A DNA stretch of 64,000 nucleotides from Xylocopa sonorina (Eukaryota; Arthropoda; Insecta; Hymenoptera; Apidae): positions 620,001 to 684,000 of the forward strand of contig NW_027490226.1 in assembly GCF_050948175.1 (NCBI RefSeq), given 5' to 3'. The position numbers and the translations under genes are program-made. This document shows positions 11,300 through 23,292 of this stretch, in pieces. Below the pieces are notes generated by a model. It was not told the DNA's origin and made no database searches. It saw only the letters and a list, made by a program, of their open reading frames with translations. The first letter of the stretch is position 1, and every line of letters begins with the position of its first letter.

Positions 11300-14200
11300 A
11301 CGTAGATATCTGCAAACGCTACTTCCTTGCAAGGAAGTGTCGCATTTACACTCATTTGAATCGTAGGCGAGGAATGCATAACACTTCGCAATGAATATTA
11401 TATCTTACCATGAAACATAGAAACGAGGTGCGATATCGCGTTACAAGAAGCATTTGAACTCTATTGCTTCGATACGTAGACATCTGCAAACGCTATTTCC
11501 TTGCATGGAAGTGTCGCATTTACATTCATTTGAAGTGTAGACGAGGAATACATAACACATCGCAAATCATATTATATCTTACCATGAAACATAGAAATGA
11601 GATGCGATGTCGCGTTTTAAGAAGCATTAGAACACTATTGCTACGATAGGTAGACATTTGCAAACGCTACTTCCTTGCAAGGAAGTGTCGCATTTACATT
11701 CATTTGAATCGTAGACGAGGAATGCATAACACTTCGCAATGAATATTATATCTTATCATGAAACATAGATATCAGATGCAATACCTCGTTTTAAGAAGCA
11801 TTTGAACTCTATTGCTTCGATACGTAGACATCTGCAAAAGCTATTTCCTTGCAAGGAAGTGTCGCATTTACATTCATTTGAAGTGCAGACGCGAAATACA
11901 TAACACTTCGCAAATCATATTATATCTTACCATGAAACATAGAAATGAGATGCGATATCGCGTTCTAAGAAGCATTAGAACACTACTGCTACGATAGGTA
12001 GACATTTGCAAACGCTATTTCCTTGCAAGGAAGTGTCGCATTTACATTCATTTGAAGTGTAGACGAGGAATACATAACATTTCGCAAATCATATTATATC
12101 TTACTATGAAACATAGAAATGAGATGCGATATCGCGTTTTAAGAATCATAAGAACTCTATTGCTACGATACGTAACATCTGCAAACGCTATTTCCTTGCA
12201 AGGAAGTGTCGCATTTACATTCATTTGAAGTGTAGACGAGGAATACATAACACTTCGAAAATCATATCATATCTTACCATGAAACATAGAAATGAGATGC
12301 GATATCACGTTTTAAAAGCATTAGAAATCTATTGCTACGATACACAGACATCTTCAAACGCTATTTCCTAGCAAGGAAGTGTCGCATTTACATTCATTTG
12401 AAGTGTAGGCGAGGAATACATAACACTTCGCAAATCATATTATACCTTACCATGAAACAAAGAAATGAGATGCGATATCGCGTTTTAAGAATCATAAGAA
12501 CTCTATTTCTACGATACGTAGACATCTGCAAACGCTATTTCCTTGCAAGGAAGTGTCGCATTTACATTCATTTGAAGTGTAGACGAGGAATACATAACAC
12601 TTCGCAAATCATATTATATCTTACCATGAAACATAGAAATGAGATGCGATATCGCGTTTTAAGAAGCATTAGAACACTATTGCTACGATAGGTAGACATT
12701 TGCAAACGCTATTTCCTTGCAAGGAAGTGTCGCATTTACATTCATTTGAATCGTAGACGAGGAATGCATAACATTTCGCAATGAATATTATATCTTATCA
12801 TGAAACATAGATATGAGATGCAATACCTCGTTTTAAGAAGCATTTGAACTCTATTGCTTCGATACGTAGACATCTGCAAACGCTATTTCCTTGCAAGGAA
12901 GTGTCGCATTTACATTCATTTGAAGTGTAGACGAGGAATACATAACACTTCGCAAATCATATTATATCCTACTATGAAACATAGAAATGAGATGCGATAT
13001 CGCGTTTTAAGAATCATAAGAACTCTATTGCTACCATACGTTGACATCCGCAAACGCTATTTCCTTGCAAGGAAGTGTCGCATTTACATTCATTTGAAGT
13101 GTAGACGAGGAATACATAACACTTTGCAAATCATATTATATCTTACCATGAAACATAGAAATGAGATGCGACATCGCGTTTTAAGAAGCATAAGAACTCT
13201 ATTGCTACGATAGGTAGACAATTGCAAACGCTATTTCCTTGCAAGCAAGTGTCGCATTTACATTCATTCGAATCGTAGACGAGGAATGCATAACACTTCG
13301 CAACGAATATTATATCTTATCAGGAAACATACATATGAGATGCAATATCTCGTTTTAAGAAGCATTTGAACTCTATTTCTTCGATACGTAGATATCTGCA
13401 AACGCTATTTCCTTGCAAGGAAGTGTCGCATTTACATTCATTTGAAGTGTAGACGAGGAATACATAACACATCGCAAATCATATTATATCTTACCATGAA
13501 ACATAGAAATGAGATGCAATACCTCGTTTTAAGAAGCATTTGAACTCTATTGCTTCGATACGTAGACATCTGCAGAAGCTATTTCCTTGCAAGGAAGTGT
13601 CGCATTTATATTCATTTGAAGTGCAGACGAGAAATACATAACACTTCGCAAATCATATTATATCTTACCATGAAACATAGAAATGAGAAGCGATATCGCG
13701 TTCTAAGAAGCATTAGAACACTATTGCTACGATAGGTAGATATTTGCAAACGCTATTTCCTTGCAAGGAAGTGTCGCATTTACATTCATTTGAATCGTAG
13801 ACGAGGAATGCATAACACTTCACAATGAATATTATATCTTATCATGAAACATAGAAATGAGATGCGATATCGCGTTTTAAGAATCATAAGAACTCTATTG
13901 CTACGATACGTGACATCTGCAAACGCTATTTCCTAGCGAGGAAGTGTCGCATTATATTCATCTGAAGTGTAGACGAGGAATACATGACACTTCGAAAATC
14001 ATATCATATCTTACCATGAAACATAGGAATGAGATGCGATATCGCGATTTAAGAATCATAAGATCTCTATTGCTACGATACGTAGACATCTGCAAACGCT
14101 ATTTCCTTGCAAGGAAGTGTCGCATTTACATTCATTTGAAGTGTAGACGAGGAATACATAACACTTCGCAAATCATATTATATCTTACCATGAAACATAG

Positions 14201-14338
14201 AAATGAGATGCGATATCGCGTTTTAAGAAGCATTAGAACACTATTGCTACGATAGGTAGACATTTGCAAACGCTATTTTCTTGCAAGGAAGTGTCGCACT
14301 TACATTCATTTGATGTGTAGACGAGGAATACATAACAC
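11300..14338. repeat. Domain I block, copy B
   Basis: Near-identical to 1-3039. The match includes shared rare variants such as GGTGCGATATCGCGTTACAAG (read in two parts, near 11427), CTTGCATGGAAG near 11502, and the 172-bp monomers at the same relative positions. At about 14339 the partner sequence ACTTCGCAAATCGTAATAC is replaced by ACATCGCAAATCATATT, marking the end of this identity tract. Confidence 0.88.
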
Positions 14339-15300
14339 ATCGCAAATCATATTATATCTTACCATGAAACATAGAAATGAGATGCAATACCTCGTTTTAA
14401 GAAGCATTTGAACTCTATTGCTTCGATACGTAGACATTTGCAAACGCTATTTCCTTGCAAGGAAGTGTCGCATTTACATTCATTTGAATCGTAGACGAGG
14501 AATGCATAACATTTCGCAATGAATATTATATCTTATCATGAAACATAGATATGAGATGCAATACCTCGTTTTAAGAAGCATTTGAACTCTATTGCTTCGA
14601 TACGTAGACATCTGCAAACGCTATTTCCTTGCAAGGAAGTGTCGCATTTACATTCATTTGAAGTGTAGACGAGGAATACATAACACTTCGCAAATCATAT
14701 TATATCCTACTATGAAACATAGAAATGAGATGCGATATCGCGTTTTAAGAATCATAAGAACTCTATTGCTACCATACGTTGACATCCGCAAACGCTATTT
14801 CCTTGCAAGGAAGTGTCGCATTTACATTCATTTGAAGTGTAGACGAGGAATACATAACACTTTGCAAATCATATTATATCTTACCATGAAACATAGAAAT
14901 GAGATGCGACATCGCGTTTTAAGAAGCATAAGAACTCTATTGCTACGATAGGTAGACAATTGCAAACGCTATTTCCTTGCAAGCAAGTGTCGCATTTACA
15001 TTCATTCGAATCGTAGACGAGGAATGCATAACACTTCGCAACGAATATTATATCTTATCAGGAAACATACATATGAGATGCAATATCTCGTTTTAAGAAG
15101 CATTTGAACTCTATTTCTTCGATACGTAGATATCTGCAAACGCTATTTCCTTGCAAGGAAGTGTCGCATTTACATTCATTTGAAGTGTAGACGAGGAATA
15201 CATAACACATCGCAAATCATATTATATCTTACCATGAAACATAGAAATGAGATGCAATACCTCGTTTTAAGAAGCATTTGAACTCTATTGCTTCGATACG
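14339..15300. repeat. Replacement tract inside the copy A/B duplication
   Basis: On both sides the sequence matches 1-4423 at the same offset of 11299, but these 962 bp do not match the equivalent 3040-4001. Instead they match a stretch near 2167-2256 and then 1394-2263 (offset 13037 from 14431 onward). The replaced and replacing tracts have the same length, so the long-range register is kept. That fits interlocus gene conversion or two compensating exchanges. Confidence 0.75.
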
Positions 15301-15722
15301 TAGACATTTGCAAAAGCTATTTCCTTGCAAGGAAGTGTCGCATTTACATTCATTTGAATCGTAGACGAGAAATATATAACACTTCGCAAATCATATTATA
15401 TCTTACCATGAAACATAGAAATGAGATGTGATATCGCGTTCTAAGAAGCATTATAACACTACTGCTACGATAGGTAGACATTTGCAAACGCTATTTCCTT
15501 GCAAGGAAGTGTCGCATTTACATTCATTTGAAGTGTAGACGAGGAATACATAACATTTCGCAAATCATATTATATCTTACTATGTAACATAGAAATGAGA
15601 TGCGATATCGGGTTTTAAGAATCATAAGAACTCTATTGCTACGATACGTAGACATCTGCAAATGCTATTTCCTTGCAAGGAAGTGTCGCATTTACATTCA
15701 TTTGAAGTGTAGACGAGGAATA
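15301..15722. repeat. Continuation of copy B (partner of 4002-4423)
   Basis: The offset of 11299 to the start of the window resumes here. Shared rare variants are ACGAGAAATATATAAC (about 15364 and 4065) and GCATTATAACAC (about 15448 and 4149). One visible difference is a T at about 15585, where the partner has A (CTATGTAAC against CTATGAAAC). Confidence 0.8.
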
Positions 15723-18310
15723 CATAACACTTCGCAATGAATATTATATCTTACCATGAAACATAGAAACGAGGTGCGATATCGCGTTACAAGAAGCATT
15801 TGAACTCTATTGCTTCGATACGTAGACATCTGCAAACGCTATTTCCTTGCAAGGAAGTGTCGCATTTACATTCATTTGAAGTGTAGACGAGGAATACATA
15901 ACACATCGCAAATCATATTATATCTTACCATGAAACATAGAAATGAGATGCGATGTCGCGTTTTAAGAAGCATTAGAACACTATTGCTACGATAGGTAGA
16001 CATTTGCAAACGCTACTTCCTTGCAAGGAAGTGTCGCATTTACATTCATTTGAATCGTAGACGAGGAATGCATAACACTTCGCAATGAATATTATATCTT
16101 ATCATGAAACATAGATATGAGATGCAATACCTCGTTTTAAGAAGCATTTGAACTCTATTGCTTCGATACGTAGACATCTGCAAAAGCTATTTCCTTGCAA
16201 GGAAGTGTCGCATTTACATTCATTTGAAGTGCAGACGCGAAATACATAACACTTCGCAAATCATATTATATCTTACCATGAAACATAGAAATGAGATGCG
16301 ATATCGCGTTCTAAGAAGCATTAGAACACTACTGCTACGATAGGTAGACATTTGCAAACGCTATTTCCTTGCAAGGAAGTGTCGCATTTACATTCATTTG
16401 AAGTGTAGACGAGGAATACATAACATTTCGCAAATCATATTATATCTTACTATGAAACATAGAAATGAGATGCGATATCGCGTTTTAAGAATCATAAGAA
16501 CTCTATTGCTACGATACGTAACATCTGCAAACGCTATTTCCTTGCAAGGAAGTGTCGCATTTACATTCATTTGAAGTGTAGACGAGGAATACATAACACT
16601 TCGAAAATCATATCATATCTTACCATGAAACATAGAAATGAGATGCGATATCACGTTTTAAAAGCATTAGAAATCTATTGCTACGATACACAGACATCTT
16701 CAAACGCTATTTCCTAGCAAGGAAGTGTCGCATTTACATTCATTTGAAGTGTAGGCGAGGAATACATAACACTTCGCAAATCATATTATACCTTACCATG
16801 AAACAAAGAAATGAGATGCGATATCGCGTTTTAAGAATCATAAGAACTCTATTTCTACGATACGTAGACATCTGCAAACGCTATTTCCTTGCAAGGAAGT
16901 GTCGCATTTACATTCATTTGAAGTGTAGACGAGGAATACATAACACTTCGCAAATCATATTATATCTTACCATGAAACATAGAAATGAGATGCGATATCG
17001 CGTTTTAAGAAGCATTAGAACACTATTGCTACCATACGTTGACATCCGCAAACGCTATTTCCTTGCAAGGAAGTGTCGCATTTACATTCATTTGAAGTGT
17101 AGACGAGGAATACATAACACTTTGCAAATCATATTATATCTTACCATGAAACATAGAAATGAGATGCGACATCGCGTTTTAAGAAGCATAAGAACTCTAT
17201 TGCTACGATAGGTAGACAATTGCAAACGCTATTTCCTTGCAAGCAAGTGTCGCATTTACATTCATTCGAATCGTAGACGAGGAATGCATAACACTTCGCA
17301 ACGAATATTATATCTTATCAGGAAACATACATATGAGATGCAATATCTCATTTTAAGAAGCATTTGAACTCTATTGCTTCGATACGTAGATATCTGCAAA
17401 CGCTATTTCCTTGCAAGGAAGTGTCGCATTTACATTCATTTGAAGTGTAGACGAGGAATACATAACACATCGCAAATCATATTATATCTTACCATGAAAC
17501 ATAGAAATGAGATGCAATACCTCGTTTTAAGAAGCATTTGAACTCTATTGCTTCGATACGTAGACATCTGCAGAAGCTATTTCCTTGCAAGGAAGTGTCG
17601 CATTTATATTCATTTGAAGTGCAGACGAGAAATACATAACACTTCGCAAATCATATTATATCTTACCATGAAACATAGAAATGAGAAGCGATATCGCGTT
17701 CTAAGAAGCATTAGAACACTATTGCTACGATAGGTAGATATTTGCAAACGCTATTTCCTTGCAAGGAAGTGTCGCATTTACATTCATTTGAATCGTAGAC
17801 GAGGAATGCATAACACTTCACAATGAATATTATATCTTATCATGAAACATAGAAATGAGATGCGATATCGCGTTTTAAGAATCATAAGAACTCTATTGCT
17901 ACGATACGTGACATCTGCAAACGCTATTTCCTAGCGAGGAAGTGTCGCATTATATTCATCTGAAGTGTAGACGAGGAATACATGACACTTCGAAAATCAT
18001 ATCATATCTTACCATGAAACATAGGAATGAGATGCGATATCGCGATTTAAGAATCATAAGATCTCTATTGCTACGATACGTAGACATCTGCAAACGCTAT
18101 TTCCTTGCAAGGAAGTGTCGCATTTACATTCATTTGAAGTGTAGACGAGGAATACATAACACTTCGCAAATCATATTATATCTTACCATGAAACATAGAA
18201 ATGAGATGCGATATCGCGTTTTAAGAAGCATTAGAACACTATTGCTACGATAGGTAGACATTTGCAAACGCTATTTTCTTGCAAGGAAGTGTCGTACTTA
18301 CATTCATTTG
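15723..18310. repeat. Domain I block, copy C, with two monomers deleted
   Basis: Matches copy A from about 78 to 3013. The offset is 15645 up to about 17020 and 15297 after it, so exactly 348 bp (two monomers) are missing. The junction is within the shared string CTATTGCTAC, where an AACAC tail is joined directly to CCATACGTTGACATCCGC; in copy A these are separated by 1381-1729. The second half keeps the 172-bp monomer of copy A (partner of 2609-2780). Confidence 0.88.
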
Positions 18311-20243
18311 AATCGTAGACGAGGAATGCATAACTCTTCGCAATGAATATTATATCTTATCATGAAACATAGATATGAGATGCAATACCTCGTTTTAAGA
18401 AGCATTTGAACTCTATTGCTTCGATACGTAGACATCTGCAAACACTATTTCCTTGCAAGGAAGTGTCGCATTTACATTCACTTGAAGTGTAGACGAGTAA
18501 TACATAACTCTTCGCAAATCATATTATATCCTACTATGAAACATAGAAATGAGATGCGATATCGCGTTTTAAGAATCATAAGAACTCTATTGCTACGATA
18601 CGTAGACATCCGCAAACGTTATTTCCTTGCAAGGAAGTGTCGCATTTACATTCATTTGAAGTGTAGACGAGGAATACATGACACTTCGCAAATCATATTA
18701 CATCTTACCATGAAACATAGAAATGAGATGTGATATCACGTTTTAAGAAGCATTAGAAATCTATTGCTACGGTACATAGACATCTGCAAACGCTATTTCC
18801 TTGCAAGGAAGTGTCGCATTTACATTCATTTGTTGTGTAGACGAGGAATACATAACACTTCGCAAATCGTAATACATCTTACCATGAAACATAGAAATGA
18901 GATGCGATATCGTGTTTTAAGAAGCATTAGAACTCTATTGCTACGATATCTAGACATCTGCAGACGCTATTTCCTAGCAAGGAAGTGTCGCATTTACATT
19001 CATTTGAAGTGTAGACGAGGAATACATGACACTTCGCAAATCATATTATATCTTACCATGAAACATAAAAATGAGATGCAATATCGCGTTTTAAGAATCA
19101 TAAGAACTCTATTGCTACGATAGGTAGACATTTGCAAAAGCTATTTCCTTGCAAGCAAGTGTCGCATTTACATTGATTCGAATCGTAGACGAGGAATGCA
19201 TAACACATCGCAAAGAATATTATATCTTATCATGAAACATAGATATGAGATGCAATATCTCGTTTTAAGAAGCATTTGAACTCTATTGCTTCGATACGTA
19301 GCCATCTGCAAACGCTATTTCCTTGCAAGGAAGTGTCGCATTTACATTCATTTGAAGTGTAGACGAGGAATACATAACACCTCGCAAATCATATTATACC
19401 TTACCGTGAAACATAGAAATGAGAAGCAATATCGCGTTTTATGAATCATAAGAACTCTATTGCTACGATACGTAGATATCTGCAAACGCTACTTCCTTGC
19501 AAGGAAGTGTCGCATTTACATTCATTTGAAGTGTAGACGAGGAATACATAACACATCGCAAATCATATTATATCTTACCATGAAACATAGAAATGAGATG
19601 CGATGTCGCGTTTTAAGAATCATAAGAACTCTGTTGCTACGATACGTAGACATCTGCAAACGCTATTTCCTTCCAAGGAAGTGTCGCATTTACATTCATT
19701 TGGAGTGTAGACGAGGAATACATAACACATCGCAAATCATATTATATCTTACCATGAAACATAGAAATGAGATGCGATGTCGCGTTTTAAGAATCATAAG
19801 AACTCTATTGCTACGATACGTAGACATCTGCAAACGCTATTTCCTTCCAAGGAAGTGTCGCATTTACATTCATTTGAAGTGTAGACGAGGAATACATAAC
19901 ACTTCGCAAATAATATTATATCTTACCATGAAACATAGAAATGAGATGCGATATCGCGTTTTAAGAAGCATTAGAACACTATTGCTACGATAGGTAGACA
20001 TTTGCAAAAGCTATTTCCTTGCAAGGAAGTGTCGCATTTACATTCATTTGAATCGTAGACGAGAAATATATAACACTTCGCAAATCATATTATATCTTAC
20101 CATGAAACATAGAAATGAGATGCGATATCGCGTTCTAAGAAGCATTAGAACACTACTGCTACGATAGGTAGACATTTGCAAACGCTATTTCCTTGCAAGG
20201 AAGTGTCGCATTTACATTCATTTGAAGTGTAGACGAGGAATAC
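18311..20243. repeat. Transition segment between domains I and II
   Basis: The first part (to about 18831) holds monomers with variants RVI-type GACGAGTAATAC and CACTTGAAGTG near 18480-18500, which recur at 22300 and 40390 in domain II. From about 18832 the sequence follows 3013-4250 of domain I, including CGCAAATCGTAATACATC. One extra monomer carrying CTTCCAAGG is inserted at about 19640-19850. At about 20244 the domain II variant CATGATACTTCGC appears for the first time that I noticed. Confidence 0.75.
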
Positions 20244-20339
20244 ATGATACTTCGCAAATCATATTATATCTTACCATGAAACATAAAAATGAGATGCGAT
20301 ATCGCGTTTTAAGAAGCATTTGAACTTTATTGCTTCGAT

Positions 20340-23292
20340 TCGTAGACATCTGCAAACGCTATTTCCTTGCAAGGAAGTGTCGCATTTACATTCATTTGAA
20401 TTGTAGACGAGGAATACATGACACTTCGCAAATCATATTATATCGTACCATGAAACATAGAAATGAGATGCGATATTGCGTTCTAAGAAGCATCAGAAAT
20501 CCATTGCTACGATACGTAGACATCTGCAAACGCTATTTCCTAGCGAGGAAGTGTCGCATTCACATTCATTTGAAGTGTAGACGAGGAATACATAACACAT
20601 CGCAAATCATATTATATCTTACCATGAAACATAGAAATGAGATGCGATGTCGCGTTTTAAGAATCATAAGAACTCTGTTGCTACGATACGTAGACATCTG
20701 CAAATGCTATTTCCTTGCAAGGAAGTGTCGCATTTACATTCATTTGAAGTGTAGACGAGGAATACATAACACTTCGCAAATAATATTATATCTTACCATG
20801 AAACATAGAAATGAGATGCGATATCGCGTTTTAAGAAGCATTAGAACACTATTGCTACGATAGGTAGACATTTGCAAACGCTATTTCCTTGCAAGGAAGT
20901 GTCGCATTTACATTCATTTGAAGTGTAGACGAGGAATACATAACACTTCGCAAATCATATTATATCTTACCATGAAACATAGAAATGAGATGCGATATCG
21001 CGTTTTAAGAAGCATTAGAACACTATTGCTACGATAGGTAGAAATTTGCAAACGCTATTTCCTTGCAAGGAAGTGTCGCATTTACATTCATTTGAATCGT
21101 AGACGAGGAATGCATAACACTTCGCAATGAATATTATATCTTATCATGAAACATAGAAATGAGATGCGATATCGCTTTTTAAGAATCATAAGAACTCTAT
21201 TGCTACGATACGTGACATCTGCAAACGCTATTTCCTTGCAAGGAAGTGTCGCATTATATTCATCTGAAGTGTAGACGAGGAATACATGACACTTCGAAAA
21301 TCATATCATATCTTTCCATGAAACATAGAAATGAGATGCGATATCGCGTTTTAAGAAGCATTAGAACACTATTGCTACGATAGGTAGATATTTGCAAACG
21401 CTATTTCCTTGCAAGGAAGTGTCGCATTTACATTCATTTGAATCGTAGACGAGGAATGCATAACACTTCGCAATGAATATTATATCTTATCATGAAACAT
21501 AGAAATGAGATGCGATATCGCTTTTTAAGAATCATAAGAACTCTATTGCTACGATACGTGACATCTGCAAACGCTATTTCCTTGCAAGGAAGTGTCGCAT
21601 TATATTCATCTGAAGTGTAGACGAGGAATACATGACACTTCGAAAATCATATCATATCTTACCATGAAACATAGAAATGAGACGCGATATCACGTTTTAA
21701 AAGCATTAGAAATCTATTGCTACGATACACAGACATCTTCAAACGCTATTTCCTAGCAAGGAAGTGTCGCATTTACATTCATTTGAAGTGTAGGCGAGGA
21801 ATACATAACACTTCGCAAATCATATTATACCTTACCATGAAACATAGGAATGAGATGCGATATCGCGTTTTAAGAATCATAAGATCTCTATTGCTACGAT
21901 ACGTAGACATCTGCAAACGCTATTTCCTTGCAAGGAAGTGTCGCATTTACATTCATTTGAAGTGTAGACGAGGAATACATAACACTTCGCAAATCATATT
22001 ATATCTTACCATGAAACATAGAAATGAGATGCGATATCGCGTTTTAAGAAGCATTAGAACACTATTGCTACGATAGGTAGACATTTGCAAACGCTATTTC
22101 CTTGCAAGGAAGTGTCGCACTTACATTCATTTGAATCGTAGACGAGGAATGCATAACACTTCGCAATGAATATTATATCTTATCATGAAACATAGATATG
22201 AGATGCAATACCTCGTTTTAAGAAGCATTTGAACTCTTTTGCTTCGATACGTAGACATCTGCAAACGCTATTTCCTTGCAAGGAAGTGTCGCATTTACAT
22301 TCACTTGAAGTGTAGACGAGTAATACATAACACTTCGCAAATCATATTATATCCTACTATGAAACATAGAAATGAGATGCGATATCGGGTTTTAAGAATC
22401 ATAAGAACTCTATTGCTACGATACGTAGACATCTGCAAATGCTATTTCCTTGCAAGGAAGTGTCGCATTTACATTCATTTGAAGTGTAGACGAGGAATAC
22501 ATAACACTTCGCAAATAATATTATATCTTACCATGAAACATAGAAATGAGATGCGATATCGCGTTTTAAGAAGCATTAGAACACTATTGCTACGATAGGT
22601 AGACATTTGCAAACGCTATTTCCTTGCAAGGAAGTGTCGCATTTACATTCATTTGAATCGTAGACGAGGAATGCATAACACTTCGCAATGAATATTATAT
22701 CTTATCATGAAACATAGAAATGAGATGCAATATCGCGTTTTAAGAATCATAAGAACTCTATTGCTACGATAGGTAGACATTTGCAAACGCTATTTCCTTG
22801 CAAGCAAGTGTCGCATTTACATTGATTCGAATCGTAGACGAGGATTGCATAACACTTCGCAAAGAATATTATATCTTATCATGAAACATAGATATGAGAT
22901 GCAATATCTCGTTTTAAGAAGCATTTGAACTCTATTGCTTCGATACGTAGCCATCTGCAAACGCTATTTCCTTGCAAGGAAGTGTCGCATTTACATTCAT
23001 TTGAAGTGTAGACGAGGAATACATAACACCTCGCAAATCATATTATACCTTACCGTGAAACATAGAAATGAGAAGCAATATCGCGTTTTATGAATCATAA
23101 GAACTCTATTGCTACGATACGTAGATATCTGCAAACGCTACTTCCTTGCAAGGAAGTGTCGCATTTACATTCACTTGGAGTGTAGACGAGGAATACATGA
23201 TACTTCGCATATCATATTATATCTTACCATGAAACATAAAAATGAGATGCGATATCGCGTTTTAAGAAGCATTTGAACTTTATTGCTTCGAT
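20340..23292. repeat. Domain II HOR, truncated copy H0 (17 monomers)
   Basis: Starts with the diagnostic junction CTTCGATTCGTAG, which I saw only at the starts of H0, H1, H2, H3 and H4. Its first part matches H1 at offset 2953 (17 monomers minus 5 bp). After about 21930 it diverges from H1 and instead contains monomers (for example 22239-22598) found again in the insert at 39475-41211 of H2. It ends with the CGTAGCCATCTGC and GGAGTGTAG monomers that precede every copy of the unit. Confidence 0.85.
21036..21726. repeat. Doubled dimer with shortened monomers
   Basis: A type-2-like monomer (174 bp, with ATCGCTTTTTAAG) is followed by a short monomer, and the pair is repeated: 174 + 172 + 174 + 171 bp. 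The short monomers have ACGTGACATC (one base lost) and GCATTATATTC (one base lost); the second also has TTTTAAAAGC (one base lost). Equivalent blocks lie at about 23989-24679, 32164-32854, 42250-42940 and 58083-58773. Confidence 0.85.
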
